Below are positions 8,632 to 17,746 of a DNA stretch of 58,775 nucleotides, in pieces. Position numbers and translations under genes: made by a program. Source of the stretch: Pseudideonella sakaiensis (GTDB lineage Bacteria; Pseudomonadota; Gammaproteobacteria; Burkholderiales; Burkholderiaceae_C); the NCBI RefSeq assembly GCF_001293525.1, contig NZ_BBYR01000068.1:1-58775 (forward strand), in the 5' to 3' direction. The notes under the pieces were generated by a model. The model was given only the letters and a program-made list of their open reading frames with translations. It was not told where the DNA came from and did not search any database. Within the stretch, counting starts at the first letter, position 1, and every line of letters starts with the position of its first letter.

Positions 8632-9843
8632 TCAAGAGGAGGGTTCCTCGTACTTCCGAAACGCGCGCCAAAGTGCAACGTCATAGGCGATCTTGAGCAG
8701 GCCGCAGGCCACCAGCGGCGCCGCCAGCCAGCCAGCGGCGAACAAGGCGCCGCCAATGGCGGGGCTCGCTGCGGCGGCGAGGCTCCTGGGGACGGCGGTG
8801 AAGCTTGCCGCCGCGGCGCGCTCGGCCGGCGTTACCACCGCCATGACGAAGGCCGAGCGCGTCGGCACGTCCATCTGCGACAGGGCGCTGCGCAGGAACA
8901 GCAGCGCGAGCGCCACCGGCAGGCTGTCGGCGAAGGCGGCGAGGATCAGACAGACGCTCGACGGGATGTGGGTAAACACCATCGTGTTGATCAGGCCAAT
9001 GCGGCGCGCCACCCAGGGCGCGGCGAGCTGGGAGCCGGCCGACAGCAGCCCGGCCCAGAAGAAGAACTGGCCGGCGGCGGCGAGCGAAAGGTCGAAACGC
9101 TCGAACAGCCAGAGCGCGAGCAAGGTATTGACGATCAACCCGCCGGCGAAGGCATCGACCGAGAACAGCGCCGCCAGTTTGATCACGATGCCGCGCGAAG
9201 GCCCCAGCGGCGCGGGTGCCGCCTGCGCATGCACACGGTGGTCCGGCAAGGCGCGATACAGGACGAAGATCACGACGCCGGTCAGCCCGTAGGCGACGAA
9301 CATCAGACGCAACGCGTCGAGCTGGGCCAGGCCGGCATCGGTCAGCACTTGCGGGATCACTGTCGCCAGCGAACCGGTCGCGGCACACAAGGCGCCGACG
9401 AAGGTATAGCGCGCGAACAGGAAGGTGCGCGCCTCGCCCTGCGCCGATTCGGCCAGCCGCGCATGCTCCAGCGGCAGGAAGACGCTGACGTCGCCGGCAC
9501 TGGGGTTCATCGTACCGACGAAGGCGACGACCAGCAGCGGCCAGGAGGCGCCGATGCCGCCCAGGCCGGCCAGCAGCAAACCAGTTGCGGCCATCAGCCA
9601 GGCGGCGGCGAGCAACAGCCGGCGCTGCCCGAAGCGATGTCCCCACTGCCCGACGGCCAGGGTCGCCAGCGCCGATCCGAGCAGGGTGGCGGTGCTGATC
9701 AGCCCGACTTCCCACATGCCCAGCCCCAGGGCCAGCAGATAGACCGGCAGCAGGATGGCGATGAAGCCGTCGGTGAAGGCCCGCAGGGCGCGACCGATCA
9801 GCAGCAGGCGCGCCTCGGGCGCAGCTCCGGCGGGCAGCAGCAT
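8632..9843 (-). CDS. MFS transporter at the end of the chromate operon
   Basis: 403 residues from the ATG at 9843, which shares its A with the TGA stop of the upstream gene (TGATG). About twelve hydrophobic spans, a central cytoplasmic loop (near RALPDHRVHAQAAPAPLG) and the MFS loop 2-3 signature around GQWGHRFGQRR identify a major facilitator permease. Position at the distal end of a chr operon suggests export of chromate, a reduction product or a related oxyanion, but the substrate cannot be read from the sequence. The tight overlap argues for co-translation with the ChrB-domain protein. Confidence 0.8.
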   Translation of the reverse strand: MLLPAGAAPEARLLLIGRALRAFTDGFIAILLPVYLLALGLGMWEVGLISTATLLGSALATLAVGQWGHRFGQRRLLLAAAWLMAATGLLLAGLGGIGASWPLLVVAFVGTMNPSAGDVSVFLPLEHARLAESAQGEARTFLFARYTFVGALCAATGSLATVIPQVLTDAGLAQLDALRLMFVAYGLTGVVIFVLYRALPDHRVHAQAAPAPLGPSRGIVIKLAALFSVDAFAGGLIVNTLLALWLFERFDLSLAAAGQFFFWAGLLSAGSQLAAPWVARRIGLINTMVFTHIPSSVCLILAAFADSLPVALALLFLRSALSQMDVPTRSAFVMAVVTPAERAAAASFTAVPRSLAAAASPAIGGALFAAGWLAAPLVACGLLKIAYDVALWRAFRKYEEPSS

Positions 9844-10298
9844 CACTTCAAACCAAGCAGGCGAGCGACCTTCTTCAGTGGCGTGTCGGCGCACCAGGCG
9901 TAGAGCGCGTCGTACATCACCATGCCTGCCTTCAGCATCTCGTGGTCGTCGGCGAAGTTGAGCGACAGCCCTTTCGAGATGGCGAGCAGGCCGGCCGCTT
10001 CCTTCGCCAGTTGCGGCTGGGCGCAGTCGGCGGCGCGCACGATGATGGCCAGCTTCTGCACGGACGGGTCCGTCAGCTGGTATTTGGCGATGAAAGCATC
10101 GAAGCTGCATTGATCGCCCTGGTGACCCAGTTCCGCCCCGGAGACGTCATAGGGGGTAGCCCCGGTCTCGGCGGCGATCCTCATGACGTCGCCCGACGGC
10201 ACGTAGAGAAACTCCGGGCTTTCGTCGATGAAGCGGGCAATCAGCCAGGGACAGGCGATGCGGTCGATTTTCGGGCGTTCACGGGTAATCCATTGCAT
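9843..10298 (-). CDS. ChrB C-terminal-domain protein (second ChrB-like protein)
   Basis: 151 residues made only of the C-terminal domain of ChrB: WITRERPKIDRIACPWLIARFID corresponds to ATRARPWVDRLASAWLIRRFID of the full ChrB encoded at 13307-14251. The domain is annotated as chromate resistance exported protein, but I see no signal peptide here. Conserved His, Asp and Cys residues (RIACPWL, GHQGDQCSFD, CAQPQLA) could bind metal. The start has AGGAG 7 bp upstream. Stand-alone copies of this domain occur beside MFS permeases in several chr operons. Confidence 0.8.
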   Translation of the reverse strand: MQWITRERPKIDRIACPWLIARFIDESPEFLYVPSGDVMRIAAETGATPYDVSGAELGHQGDQCSFDAFIAKYQLTDPSVQKLAIIVRAADCAQPQLAKEAAGLLAISKGLSLNFADDHEMLKAGMVMYDALYAWCADTPLKKVARLLGLK

Positions 10299-10399
10299 GA
10301 CGGTCTCCTACTCTTGTTCCTGAGCGTTCGAACTGCCAGCCCTCGCCGCAACCAGGCAAGCCACGAGGCAGGGCAAAGAGCGCCAGGGGCCGGCCCGCG

Positions 10400-11302
10400 T
10401 CATTTCACGGCCTTCTGTGCGTCCAAAGTCCTTTTCAACGACTGCGCCAGCTCCGCCGCTTTGCCTTTGCCCCAGTAGTGCAGAAAGACGTAGCGCGGCT
10501 CCTCGTGCGTCATGTGGTTGTGGATCGCCACGATGTTGATTCCTTCTCGCCGCAACACCTTGAGTACGGTCTGGAGTTCCTCCTCACGCATCGCGAAGTC
10601 ACCGTCCACCACGGCCCGCTCGTCGGTCCCTGCAAACGCAGCCCAGGTGTTGACGCCCATCTCATTGCCGACGGGTGTGCCGTGCATCTTCGCCTCGCGC
10701 CCGAAGCTCACCTTGACCATGCCGTCCTTCACTTGCGCCTTGGCGCCGAGGATTTCCTCGATGCGCGCCGCGGTGATGCTGCTGGGCGTGGGAATGCTGC
10801 CGCCAAAGGCCTTTGCGGGTTTGGGTTGGCTTGCTCGCACCTGCGCGACCCGGTCATACACAGCCTTGACCCCTGTGGCCAGTTGCCGCGCATCGCCCAT
10901 CCCGCCGATGTGCATGAAGTAAACCTTGGGCTGGTCGAAGAAAAAGTGGTTGTGCAGCGCCGTCACTTCCAGGCCGGCTTCAAGAGCGGCGCTCATGGCC
11001 GGATTGACCTCGTCCTCGAACAGCACCGTGTCGCCCATCATCATCGTGCTGCCGCCCATCGGCGTGAATGCAGCCCACGATGTCAGGCCCATGAAGGGGG
11101 GCATCGTCCAGCGATCCACGCTGATCTTCACGTCATCGCGCGGCTTGCTGACCTTGAAGACGTTCTCGGTCTTGTTGTAGTTGCCCTTGAGTCCCGTCAC
11201 GGACTCGATCGTTGCCGTGTCGACCGTCGGTCCGGCCGCAACGGCCATTTGCATGCAGACTGCTGTTGCTGCGGCGAAAAGGATTCGGGTTTTACGGGTC
11301 AT
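10400..11302 (-). CDS. exported DUF1259 (LppY/LpqO-like) protein of the chromate operon
   Basis: 300 residues from the ATG at 11302, chosen because it is preceded by GAGG and begins a clear signal peptide (MTRKTRILFAAATAVCMQMA, cleavage near VAA-GP). Two tandem repeats follow, each with a metal-type motif: ALHNHFFFDQPKVYFMHIGG near residues 125-145 and AIHNHMTHEEPRYVFLHYWG near 260-280. This is the DUF1259 family seen with chr genes (sometimes called chrF). An earlier in-frame ATG (11422) would destroy the signal peptide. The periplasmic place and duplicated HNH motifs suggest metal or oxyanion binding; no function is proven. Confidence 0.78.
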   Translation of the reverse strand: MTRKTRILFAAATAVCMQMAVAAGPTVDTATIESVTGLKGNYNKTENVFKVSKPRDDVKISVDRWTMPPFMGLTSWAAFTPMGGSTMMMGDTVLFEDEVNPAMSAALEAGLEVTALHNHFFFDQPKVYFMHIGGMGDARQLATGVKAVYDRVAQVRASQPKPAKAFGGSIPTPSSITAARIEEILGAKAQVKDGMVKVSFGREAKMHGTPVGNEMGVNTWAAFAGTDERAVVDGDFAMREEELQTVLKVLRREGINIVAIHNHMTHEEPRYVFLHYWGKGKAAELAQSLKRTLDAQKAVK

Positions 11303-11424
11303 ATTGCCTCCTGGTGGGGATAAGCGATCAACACATCGTTTCGGGCGCATCCCTCCCGCAGCAGGATTGAACGTGCTGGCGAGTTCGGATTTCGGGGTTT
11401 CGGGTTTGATGGTGCGGTCCATGT

Positions 11425-12018
11425 TCAGGCTCCCAATCGGGTGAAAGCCGCTTCGGCGGTGGTCCAGGACAAGTCTTGCATGAAGGCGTCCACGTAAGCC
11501 CCGGCCTTGGCGCCGAAGTCCATGTGGTAGCTGTGCTCGTACATGTCGAGGGCGATCAGCGGCGTGGCGCCGGCCAGGTTGTGGGCGTGGTCGGCGGCCC
11601 AGGCGTTCACGAGACGCCCCCGGCGCGGACTCCACACCAACAGGGTCCAGCCGGAGCCGCCGCCCTGGGCCTTGCCCATGGCCGTGAATTGGGCGCGCCA
11701 GGCGTCCATGGAGCCGAAATCGCGCTCGATGGCCGCCTTCAGCGTCCCGCCAGGGTCGCCTCCCGCGCCACCGAGGGAATCGAAGTACACCTCGTGCAGG
11801 ATCATGGAACCGCTGGCGATCATCTCCTCGCGCTTGAGGCCGTTGATCTCGAACACCGGCGCCGCTCCCCAGTTCAATTGCGCCAGCTCTTGCTCGATGG
11901 CGTTGAGACGCTTGACAGCGCCGCCGTAGTTGTTCTCCCAATGGCTGACGATGAGTTTCTCAGACAGGCCGGTGAGTTTGGCCGGATCGCATGAAAGGGA
12001 CTTCAGTTCGTAAGGCAT
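11425..12018 (-). CDS. chrC: Fe-type superoxide dismutase of the chromate operon
   Basis: 197 residues. The family core is clear: His26 (VSHWENNYGG), the GGGSGWTLLVW stretch and DMYEHSYHMDFG, which supplies the C-terminal Asp and His metal ligands. The HH pair that normally follows the first ligand in Fe/Mn SODs is replaced by NNYGG, a variant common to the chr-linked ChrC group. The enzyme would remove superoxide formed when Cr(VI) is reduced in the cytoplasm. It stands between chrA and the DUF1259 gene; no signal peptide is present. Confidence 0.85.
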   Translation of the reverse strand: MPYELKSLSCDPAKLTGLSEKLIVSHWENNYGGAVKRLNAIEQELAQLNWGAAPVFEINGLKREEMIASGSMILHEVYFDSLGGAGGDPGGTLKAAIERDFGSMDAWRAQFTAMGKAQGGGSGWTLLVWSPRRGRLVNAWAADHAHNLAGATPLIALDMYEHSYHMDFGAKAGAYVDAFMQDLSWTTAEAAFTRLGA

Positions 12019-12077
12019 CTTGGCTTCCTCAGCAAGGTGGATCGGAAACGGCGCGACGAAGGCTGACTCGATCAGGT

Positions 12078-13310
12078 TCAGCCTTGGCCCGGAAACACCA
12101 GCCACCCCGCCAGTCCCGCCGCGAGGATCACGACGACGACGTTGAGCTTGTTCTTCCAGACATAAAGGAATGCCAGGGCCGCGGCGAAGATCGACATGCC
12201 CGCCGTCAGCGATGGCACGCGTTCGGCAGTGACCCGCGCCAAGTCGATTGTGGTTGCGCCGATCAGGCCGACTACCCCAGCCGCGACGCCGTCCAGAAAG
12301 GCGTGTAGCCGTTTGTTCTCCACGACCGCCTCCAGCCGATCGTAGAAAATCAGCGAGAACGCAAAGGCCGGAAGAAACACCCCCACCGTCATGGCCACCG
12401 CCCCGATCGCCCCCCCCGCCACATAGCCGACGAACGTGGCGAAGATGATGAGCGGTGCCGGCAGCACACCGGACAGCGCCAGGCCGTCCAGGAACTGCCC
12501 ATCCGTCATCCACCCGCGCCCGACGGCGTCGTTGCGAACGAACGGAATCGCTGTGTAGGCGCCGCCGAAGGTGAGCAAGCCGGCCTTGAGGCCTGAGGCG
12601 AAGATGAGCAACACCGAGGCTTGGCCCCGAACGACCGTTTCCACCAGCTTTGCTGTTGGCTCAGCCCAAAATGCCATGGCCGTGGCCAGCGCCACCGCTG
12701 CCAGCGTCACTAGCAGTGCTGAGGCCCGATGCTTGAGCACGAGCAGGGCGTACACAAGCCCACCCGCCGGCAGGGTGATCCAAAAGTCGACACGAACTAT
12801 GGCTGCCAGCGCGCAAACGATGGCAATGGCCCACAACCAGCGATCGAGCAGGATGTGCTCGCCGATGCGGTGCACGGCGCGTACGATCAGGGCGATCACG
12901 GCCGCCTGCACGCCAAGGAACGCAGCGCCCAGCGCGGTACCCACGATGTCAATCTGGAAGTACAACCAGGACAGCGCGAACATCAGCAAGAATCCGGGAA
13001 GCATGAACCCGAGTCCCGCCAGCATGCCACCCAGCCGCCCTTTCGCTCGGATGCCCAAATGAACGCATAATTCGTGGGCTTCGGGTCCGGGCAGCACCTG
13101 CATCACCGCAAGCAGCTTGTTGAAGCGTTTGACGGAGATCCAGCGTTCCTCGTCCACGAGCTCGCGGCGCAACATGCCGATCTGAGCCACAGGCCCGCCC
13201 CATGCGAGCAAGCCGAACTTGAGGAAGCGAACGAAGAGCTGCAGGTAGCTCATCGCTGGAGGGACGGCTTCAGTCGTGGCATCCGTCTGAGGACGGGTCA
13301 GGGTGTTCAC
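12078..13310 (-). CDS. chrA: chromate efflux transporter ChrA
   Basis: 410 residues from GTG 13310, which overlaps the chrB stop (ACGTGA) and has GAGGA 9 bp upstream. Two homologous CHR domains (about 30-210 and 230-405) with about ten membrane spans are visible; hallmarks are FGLLAWGGPVAQIGMLRRE, VLPGPEAHELCVHLG and, in the second half, KAGLLTFGGAYTAIPF. The family exports chromate from the cytoplasm using the proton-motive force. Long bidomain ChrA proteins preceded by chrB are typical of ICE- and plasmid-borne chromate resistance in Burkholderiales. Confidence 0.92.
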   Translation of the reverse strand: MNTLTRPQTDATTEAVPPAMSYLQLFVRFLKFGLLAWGGPVAQIGMLRRELVDEERWISVKRFNKLLAVMQVLPGPEAHELCVHLGIRAKGRLGGMLAGLGFMLPGFLLMFALSWLYFQIDIVGTALGAAFLGVQAAVIALIVRAVHRIGEHILLDRWLWAIAIVCALAAIVRVDFWITLPAGGLVYALLVLKHRASALLVTLAAVALATAMAFWAEPTAKLVETVVRGQASVLLIFASGLKAGLLTFGGAYTAIPFVRNDAVGRGWMTDGQFLDGLALSGVLPAPLIIFATFVGYVAGGAIGAVAMTVGVFLPAFAFSLIFYDRLEAVVENKRLHAFLDGVAAGVVGLIGATTIDLARVTAERVPSLTAGMSIFAAALAFLYVWKNKLNVVVVILAAGLAGWLVFPGQG

Positions 13311-14251
13311 GTTGTTTTTTCCTCGTAACTCTTCAACAGCCAATCAAAAACTTCGCACGCGCGAACAAGCAGCGCGTCGTCGTCGGATTCGGATGCCCTC
13401 AGGCCCGCGAGCAGTTGTTCGATGCCCGGCGCTTCCGGTACCGGCAGTCCGCCCACGTCCAGGCAATGCACCACTTCGCCCAGGCGCGTCAGCGCCCGGT
13501 CGTCCTCCAGGCCAAAACTCGCCAGCAGCGTCTCGAAGGTGACCTTGGTACCGACGTGGCTGAACGTCGCACCGTCGAAATCGAAGCCGAGCCAATCGGC
13601 TTTGCAGTCGGCGGGACTCGTCAGCCAGACGATGCGGGCCTTCGGGTCGATAAACCGGCGGATCAGCCAGGCCGAGGCGAGCCGGTCGACCCACGGACGG
13701 GCCCGCGTGGCCCAGACACGGCCCCGATAGTCGGCCCGCTCCAGTCGCGGAATGTCAGCCTGCCGAGGGGTCGGCTCGTCGGGAGAAAGCCGGCGGGTGA
13801 GCGCGTCGCGCAGGTCGTCGAGCAGGCTCAAGGTCTGCCGCTGCGCCTCGCCGGGGAAGAAGTCGATGCGCGCCACCTGCTCGAAGCGGCGCACGAGCGG
13901 CTGGAGCTTGCGCGCGGCGGCTGCGCCGTCCAGGGATGCCAGGCTCCGTCCGAGCCCTTTGATCTCCTCGACGATGCCCGCGTACTCCTCGCCCCGGTCG
14001 AACAGGGCGCGCAGCGCGGCTTCCTGAGCTTCGTCACACCCCGACAGTCGATAGACCTCGCCGCTGCCCCCGGCCTCGACCGACTGCGCCGCCACTTCGT
14101 CCAGCGCCGTAGCGCTATCGGCCGAGTCGGGCAGCAGATAGACCCCATCGCGCAGCGTCGCGCAGCCCAGCGCCTTGACGGAGCGCCAGACGCGCATGCG
14201 ACCGGTCGATGCCTTGGTGGGCAGGCTGACGAATAGGGCAATAAATCTCAA
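13307..14251 (-). CDS. chrB: chromate-responsive regulator ChrB
   Basis: 314 residues, first gene of the leftward chromate operon. The N-terminal part (to about residue 150) is the DNA-binding region typical of ChrB, with RVWRSVKALGCATLRDGVYLLP; the C-terminal ChrB domain begins at WATRARPWVDRLASAWLIRRFID. ChrB senses chromate and derepresses the operon in Ochrobactrum and Lysinibacillus, so autoregulation from the palindromes at 14284-14320 is likely. The ATG at 14251 follows directly upon the AT-rich control region. Confidence 0.88.
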   Translation of the reverse strand: MRFIALFVSLPTKASTGRMRVWRSVKALGCATLRDGVYLLPDSADSATALDEVAAQSVEAGGSGEVYRLSGCDEAQEAALRALFDRGEEYAGIVEEIKGLGRSLASLDGAAAARKLQPLVRRFEQVARIDFFPGEAQRQTLSLLDDLRDALTRRLSPDEPTPRQADIPRLERADYRGRVWATRARPWVDRLASAWLIRRFIDPKARIVWLTSPADCKADWLGFDFDGATFSHVGTKVTFETLLASFGLEDDRALTRLGEVVHCLDVGGLPVPEAPGIEQLLAGLRASESDDDALLVRACEVFDWLLKSYEEKTT

Positions 14252-14283
14252 GCACGGGCTCCTTGGTCAGCAAGCAGTGAAGT

Positions 14284-14320
14284 ATGTAATAGATTCTACA
14301 TCGAGTTATAGTTAAAACTC
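14284..14320 (-). promoter_or_regulatory. chromate operon promoter with two palindromes
   Basis: The 33-69 bp upstream of chrB contain ATGTA-N8-TACAT (14284-14301) and GAGTT-N8-AACTC (14303-14320), two inverted repeats with the same half-site spacing, in an island that is much richer in A+T than its surroundings. This layout fits a dimeric repressor (ChrB) covering the promoter. The remaining bases up to 14579 contain no further gene that I can support. Confidence 0.55.
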
Positions 14321-14579
14321 AATTGTAGCTGAAGCGTCAATTCAAGGCATCGAATGCAAACGCTCCAAGCCGTCGATGCCGATTCGCCCACATCGCGTTT
14401 CTTGGGTTCGCGGGCACCTCAGAGCCACGCACCTGACCTCCGCCTCCGACAGGGGGCAAACACAACGCCCACAGCGGCGTAGCGCATGAAACCGGCAGGG
14501 GCCGAATGCGGTTTCCTTGTCGCGTCAGATCGGCACTTGAAGTCGACTGTGACCTTGATCGACTCCAAGGACGCCCGAT

Positions 14580-15023
14580 ATGCCGGCCCCCTTCTTCAAG
14601 GCTTCGCACTGGCTGCCGACCATCCGCATTGCCCCCGGACTGTGGGCAGTGCTGTTCATGTTCACCCAGACTGCAGCAGCCGATGTGCTCGTCGTCACCG
14701 ACAGCCGTCATCCGGTGCAGGCCCCGGCCGGCGTGCGGGTCATCGAGCTGGACCAGGCCACGCGCATCGAGGGCGAACTCGCGGCGCACCTGCCGGCCGA
14801 CCCCCAACAGGCCGCGGCCCTGGTGCGGCAGCGGTTGCATGACGGCGGCGAGGCCCTGCAGCGCCGCATCGGCCATGCCTACCAAGGTGTCGCGGATGCC
14901 TGGGGGTTGGGCATCGCCAAGATTCCCGCCGTGGTGGTCGATCGACGCTACGTGGTCTACGGCGAGCCCGACGTGCCCCGCGCCGTCGCGCGCATCAACG
15001 CCTACCGGAGCACGCAGCCATGA
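14580..15023 (+). CDS. ICE transfer protein, PFL_4709 family
   Basis: 147 residues. A signal peptide (to about TAAA near residue 38) precedes a thioredoxin-like small domain beginning VLVVTDSRHPVQAPAGVRVIELD and ending with KIPAVVVDRRYVVYGEPDV, the pattern of TIGR03757 proteins; the family counterpart in F-type systems is TrbC/TraW. It overlaps the next gene by 4 bp (ATGA). It reopens the transfer gene order after the chromate insertion, so the cargo has separated what is one continuous block in cargo-free relatives. Confidence 0.83.
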   Translation: MPAPFFKASHWLPTIRIAPGLWAVLFMFTQTAAADVLVVTDSRHPVQAPAGVRVIELDQATRIEGELAAHLPADPQQAAALVRQRLHDGGEALQRRIGHAYQGVADAWGLGIAKIPAVVVDRRYVVYGEPDVPRAVARINAYRSTQP

Positions 15024-15964
15024 GCCTCCTGCTGGCATCCCGGCGCCTGCGCGCTACCGTCGCCTCGCTGCTGCTGAGCGCGGCCACGTCGACGTTCGCC
15101 CTGGACACCGCCACCATCGTCTCGTCGGCGCTGTCCCCCGACTGCCTGGAGTACCGCGTCGCGGGTATTTGCTACTGGCTGTACTGCACGCCATTCGGCT
15201 GCTCGGTTCGCACGTCCGTCAAGGTGCGCCACTACGTCCCCGATGCGGTGGTGTCGAGCTACTCGAACACCGGCGAAAACCCGTGGCTGGAAGTCAGGGC
15301 GATGAGCATGCCCAACCCGACCGCCAAGGCTGGCGGTGACGGCACGACCAATCACGACAACGAGAACAACCTCGCCAAGTTCAAGAACGCCGATGTCATC
15401 GGCCATCCGGCCGGGATGGTGTTCAGCCAGTTCGCCAGCGCCTCCGGCTACACCTGCGAAGGCGCGGGCACGGTCTTCATGCCGTATCTGCTGAGCACGC
15501 TCGACACACTGGCCTGGCGCTACAACATCCCGGAAGCGCTCTACCCCGAAGCGCTCATCCCCGGCCGGCGCGAAATCGGTACGCGCACCGGCCTGAACCT
15601 CTGGGGCAACGTGTATCCCCGCGGGGGCTTCCTACACCAGACCGACGACCACAAGAGCGGCGCCGTGGTCGCACAGCGCGCGGGCGACATCGTGACGCGC
15701 CGCGGCCAGATCCACGTGTACCAGCCGCTGCTGGCCAACGCCCGCGACGGCTACTGGCCGGCCGGCGCGCTGATGGAGACCGACGCCTCGACGGGCAAGT
15801 GGCAGGAGCTGACGCCAACGCTCTCGAACAGTTGCGAGGTCTTCCCGCACAGCCGCACCCGCGTGCAGGCCCAGCAAGGCGACTACGCCTGGGCCTTGTG
15901 GCGGCCGTACTCCTGCTGCCGGCGTCGTGGCCAGGTCTTCCTCGGCAGCGTCGATTTCATGTGA
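15020..15964 (+). CDS. ICE transfer protein TraU-like, PFL_4710 family
   Basis: 314 residues with a signal peptide (LLLSAATSTFA) and many cysteines: CLEYRVAGICYWLYCTPFGCSV near residues 40-60 and RPYSCCRRRGQVFLGSVDFM at the C-terminus. These are hallmarks of TraU-like periplasmic proteins (TIGR03756), required for DNA transfer and dependent on disulfide bonds. The DsbA-like protein at 7048 may serve it. The start overlaps the preceding gene by 4 bp. Confidence 0.87.
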   Translation: MSLLLASRRLRATVASLLLSAATSTFALDTATIVSSALSPDCLEYRVAGICYWLYCTPFGCSVRTSVKVRHYVPDAVVSSYSNTGENPWLEVRAMSMPNPTAKAGGDGTTNHDNENNLAKFKNADVIGHPAGMVFSQFASASGYTCEGAGTVFMPYLLSTLDTLAWRYNIPEALYPEALIPGRREIGTRTGLNLWGNVYPRGGFLHQTDDHKSGAVVAQRAGDIVTRRGQIHVYQPLLANARDGYWPAGALMETDASTGKWQELTPTLSNSCEVFPHSRTRVQAQQGDYAWALWRPYSCCRRRGQVFLGSVDFM

Positions 15965-15974
15965 GGAACCCACG

Positions 15975-17381
15975 ATGAACGCCTCCCTTCCTGACTTCCT
16001 GCGCCGTGCGAAGTCGCCCCTGCGGGCCACGCTGCTCGTGGCGGCCATCACGCTGGTCGTCGGCGCCGCCTGGGCGCAGACGCGCATCGACCCCAATGGC
16101 GTGAACGTCAGCGGCAGCGTGATCGGCGACGACGTGCTCTACAGCATCGGCGGCGGCCGGGCCGTGTCGATGGGTGGTGCCGGCAACATGCAGAGCATCG
16201 GCGTGGGGATCGGCTGGAACAGCAACCTGATCTGCGGCGACATGAGCATCACCACGACGCTGCAGAACCAGCTCAACGGCATCACCAACGGCTTCCAGAC
16301 GATCATGAGCAACGTGATCCAGAACGCCACCAGCGCCGTGGCCTCGCTGCCGGCCCTGATCATCCAGCGCGCCGACCCGGGGCTCTACAACCTGCTGACC
16401 AACGGCATCCTCCAGGCGCGCCTGGACTTCGACCGCTCGAAGATGACCTGCCGGGCCATCGCCAATCGGATGGCGGACATGGCCGGTGGCCAAGCCGGCT
16501 GGGACCAGCTCGCTGAGGGGATGGCGCTGCGGGATGCGGTCAGCAGCACCGATGCCGTCTCCGCCATCGAGCAGGCCGAGTCCAACAAAGGGAACAACGG
16601 CGTGCCCTGGGTCGGCGGCGGCAACGCGGGCGGCTCCGGTCAGAGTTCGATCAAGGTGGTCGGCGACGTGACGCGCGCGGGCTACAACCTGCTCAACGGG
16701 CGCAGCGCCACCGATACCTCGTCGATCGCGCGCAACGCCTGCGGCAACGGCCTGACCTGCCAAACCTGGTCCTCGCCCCAGGCGGCCGCGGACTGGGCGA
16801 CCCGCGTGTTGGGTGAACGTGAGCAGCGCACCTGCGAAAACTGCACGAAGACCCAGACCACGCCTGGCGTCGGGCTCACGCCAATGATCCAGGAAGAGTA
16901 CGAGACCAAGCTGCAGGCGCTGCAGGAACTGGTGACGGGCACCCGGCCGACGACGCTGGCCAATCTCGACGCGGCCGGCAGCAGCTCGCTGCCGATCACC
17001 CGCGGCGTGATCGAGGCCCTGCGTGACGAACCCGACCAGGACGTGCTGGGCAAGCGCCTGGCGTCGGAGGCGGCGCTGTCCAGCGTGCTGGAGAAGGCCC
17101 TGCTGCTGCAACGCACGTTGCTCACTGGCAAGAAGGAGCCGAACGTCGCCGCCAACGAACTGGCCGTGCAGGCGGTAGACCAGGAGAACAGCGCGCTGGA
17201 GCAGGAGATCAACAACCTCAAGACCGAACTGGAGCTGCGGCGCACGCTGGCCGGCAACTCGGCGATGGCGATCATCCAGCGCCACAGCACCCGCGCTGCC
17301 GGTTCGCGCGGCGTCTTCGAGGGCGACACCACGCGCGACCGTCTGCGGGAAGTCCAGAGGCCGCGGAGCGGTACGCCATGA
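15975..17381 (+). CDS. ICE transfer protein, PFL_4711 family (TraN/TraH-like region)
   Basis: 468 residues from the ATG at 15975 (AGGAACC upstream). A signal peptide (LVAAITLVVGAAWAQ) leads to a glycine-rich segment (SVIGDDVLYSIGGGRAV) and a body with several cysteines (NACGNGLTCQTW; CENCTKTQTTPGVG) and a helical C-terminal part (about 380-440). The pattern is that of TIGR03755. Related proteins act in the outer part of the mating channel. The 3' end overlaps the next gene by 4 bp. Confidence 0.85.
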   Translation: MNASLPDFLRRAKSPLRATLLVAAITLVVGAAWAQTRIDPNGVNVSGSVIGDDVLYSIGGGRAVSMGGAGNMQSIGVGIGWNSNLICGDMSITTTLQNQLNGITNGFQTIMSNVIQNATSAVASLPALIIQRADPGLYNLLTNGILQARLDFDRSKMTCRAIANRMADMAGGQAGWDQLAEGMALRDAVSSTDAVSAIEQAESNKGNNGVPWVGGGNAGGSGQSSIKVVGDVTRAGYNLLNGRSATDTSSIARNACGNGLTCQTWSSPQAAADWATRVLGEREQRTCENCTKTQTTPGVGLTPMIQEEYETKLQALQELVTGTRPTTLANLDAAGSSSLPITRGVIEALRDEPDQDVLGKRLASEAALSSVLEKALLLQRTLLTGKKEPNVAANELAVQAVDQENSALEQEINNLKTELELRRTLAGNSAMAIIQRHSTRAAGSRGVFEGDTTRDRLREVQRPRSGTP

Positions 17382-17731
17382 GCCGGCTGGCCTGGCTGCG
17401 GCTGCCATGGCTGTTCAACCGCCGCGTCGGTGTGGCGCTGCTGTGGACCTTGCTCGTGGTCGCCGCCGCGGTGGCGGTGAACATCGCCGGCATCCACGTG
17501 GTCGGCGGCGTCGAGGGCTGGCAGCACTGGCTGCAGGCGCACGCCGGCCACTTCTTCGTGTGGCGGCTGTGCCTCTACGGAGCGACGGCTTACGGCTGGT
17601 GGTGGACGCGTCGGCGCCTGTTGCGGCGGGAGCCGTCCCGCGAGACGCATCAGCGCCTGCTGCGCACGGAGATCGCGGCCGTGATCTCCGTGGTCGCGCT
17701 GGAAGCCAGCCAACTGCTGCGGCACGGCTGA
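17378..17731 (+). CDS. small inner-membrane protein of the transfer operon
   Basis: 117 residues with two or three hydrophobic spans (VALLWTLLVVAAAVAVNIAG, FFVWRLCLYGATAYGWW and AAVISVVALEASQLL) separated by a basic loop RRRLLRRE. I do not recognise a named domain, but a small membrane protein between the PFL_4711 and TraG-like genes is conserved in this ICE class. It overlaps the upstream gene by 4 bp and lies 15 bp before the next. Confidence 0.7.
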   Translation: MSRLAWLRLPWLFNRRVGVALLWTLLVVAAAVAVNIAGIHVVGGVEGWQHWLQAHAGHFFVWRLCLYGATAYGWWWTRRRLLRREPSRETHQRLLRTEIAAVISVVALEASQLLRHG

Positions 17732-17746
17732 GACCGGGAGGCAGGC

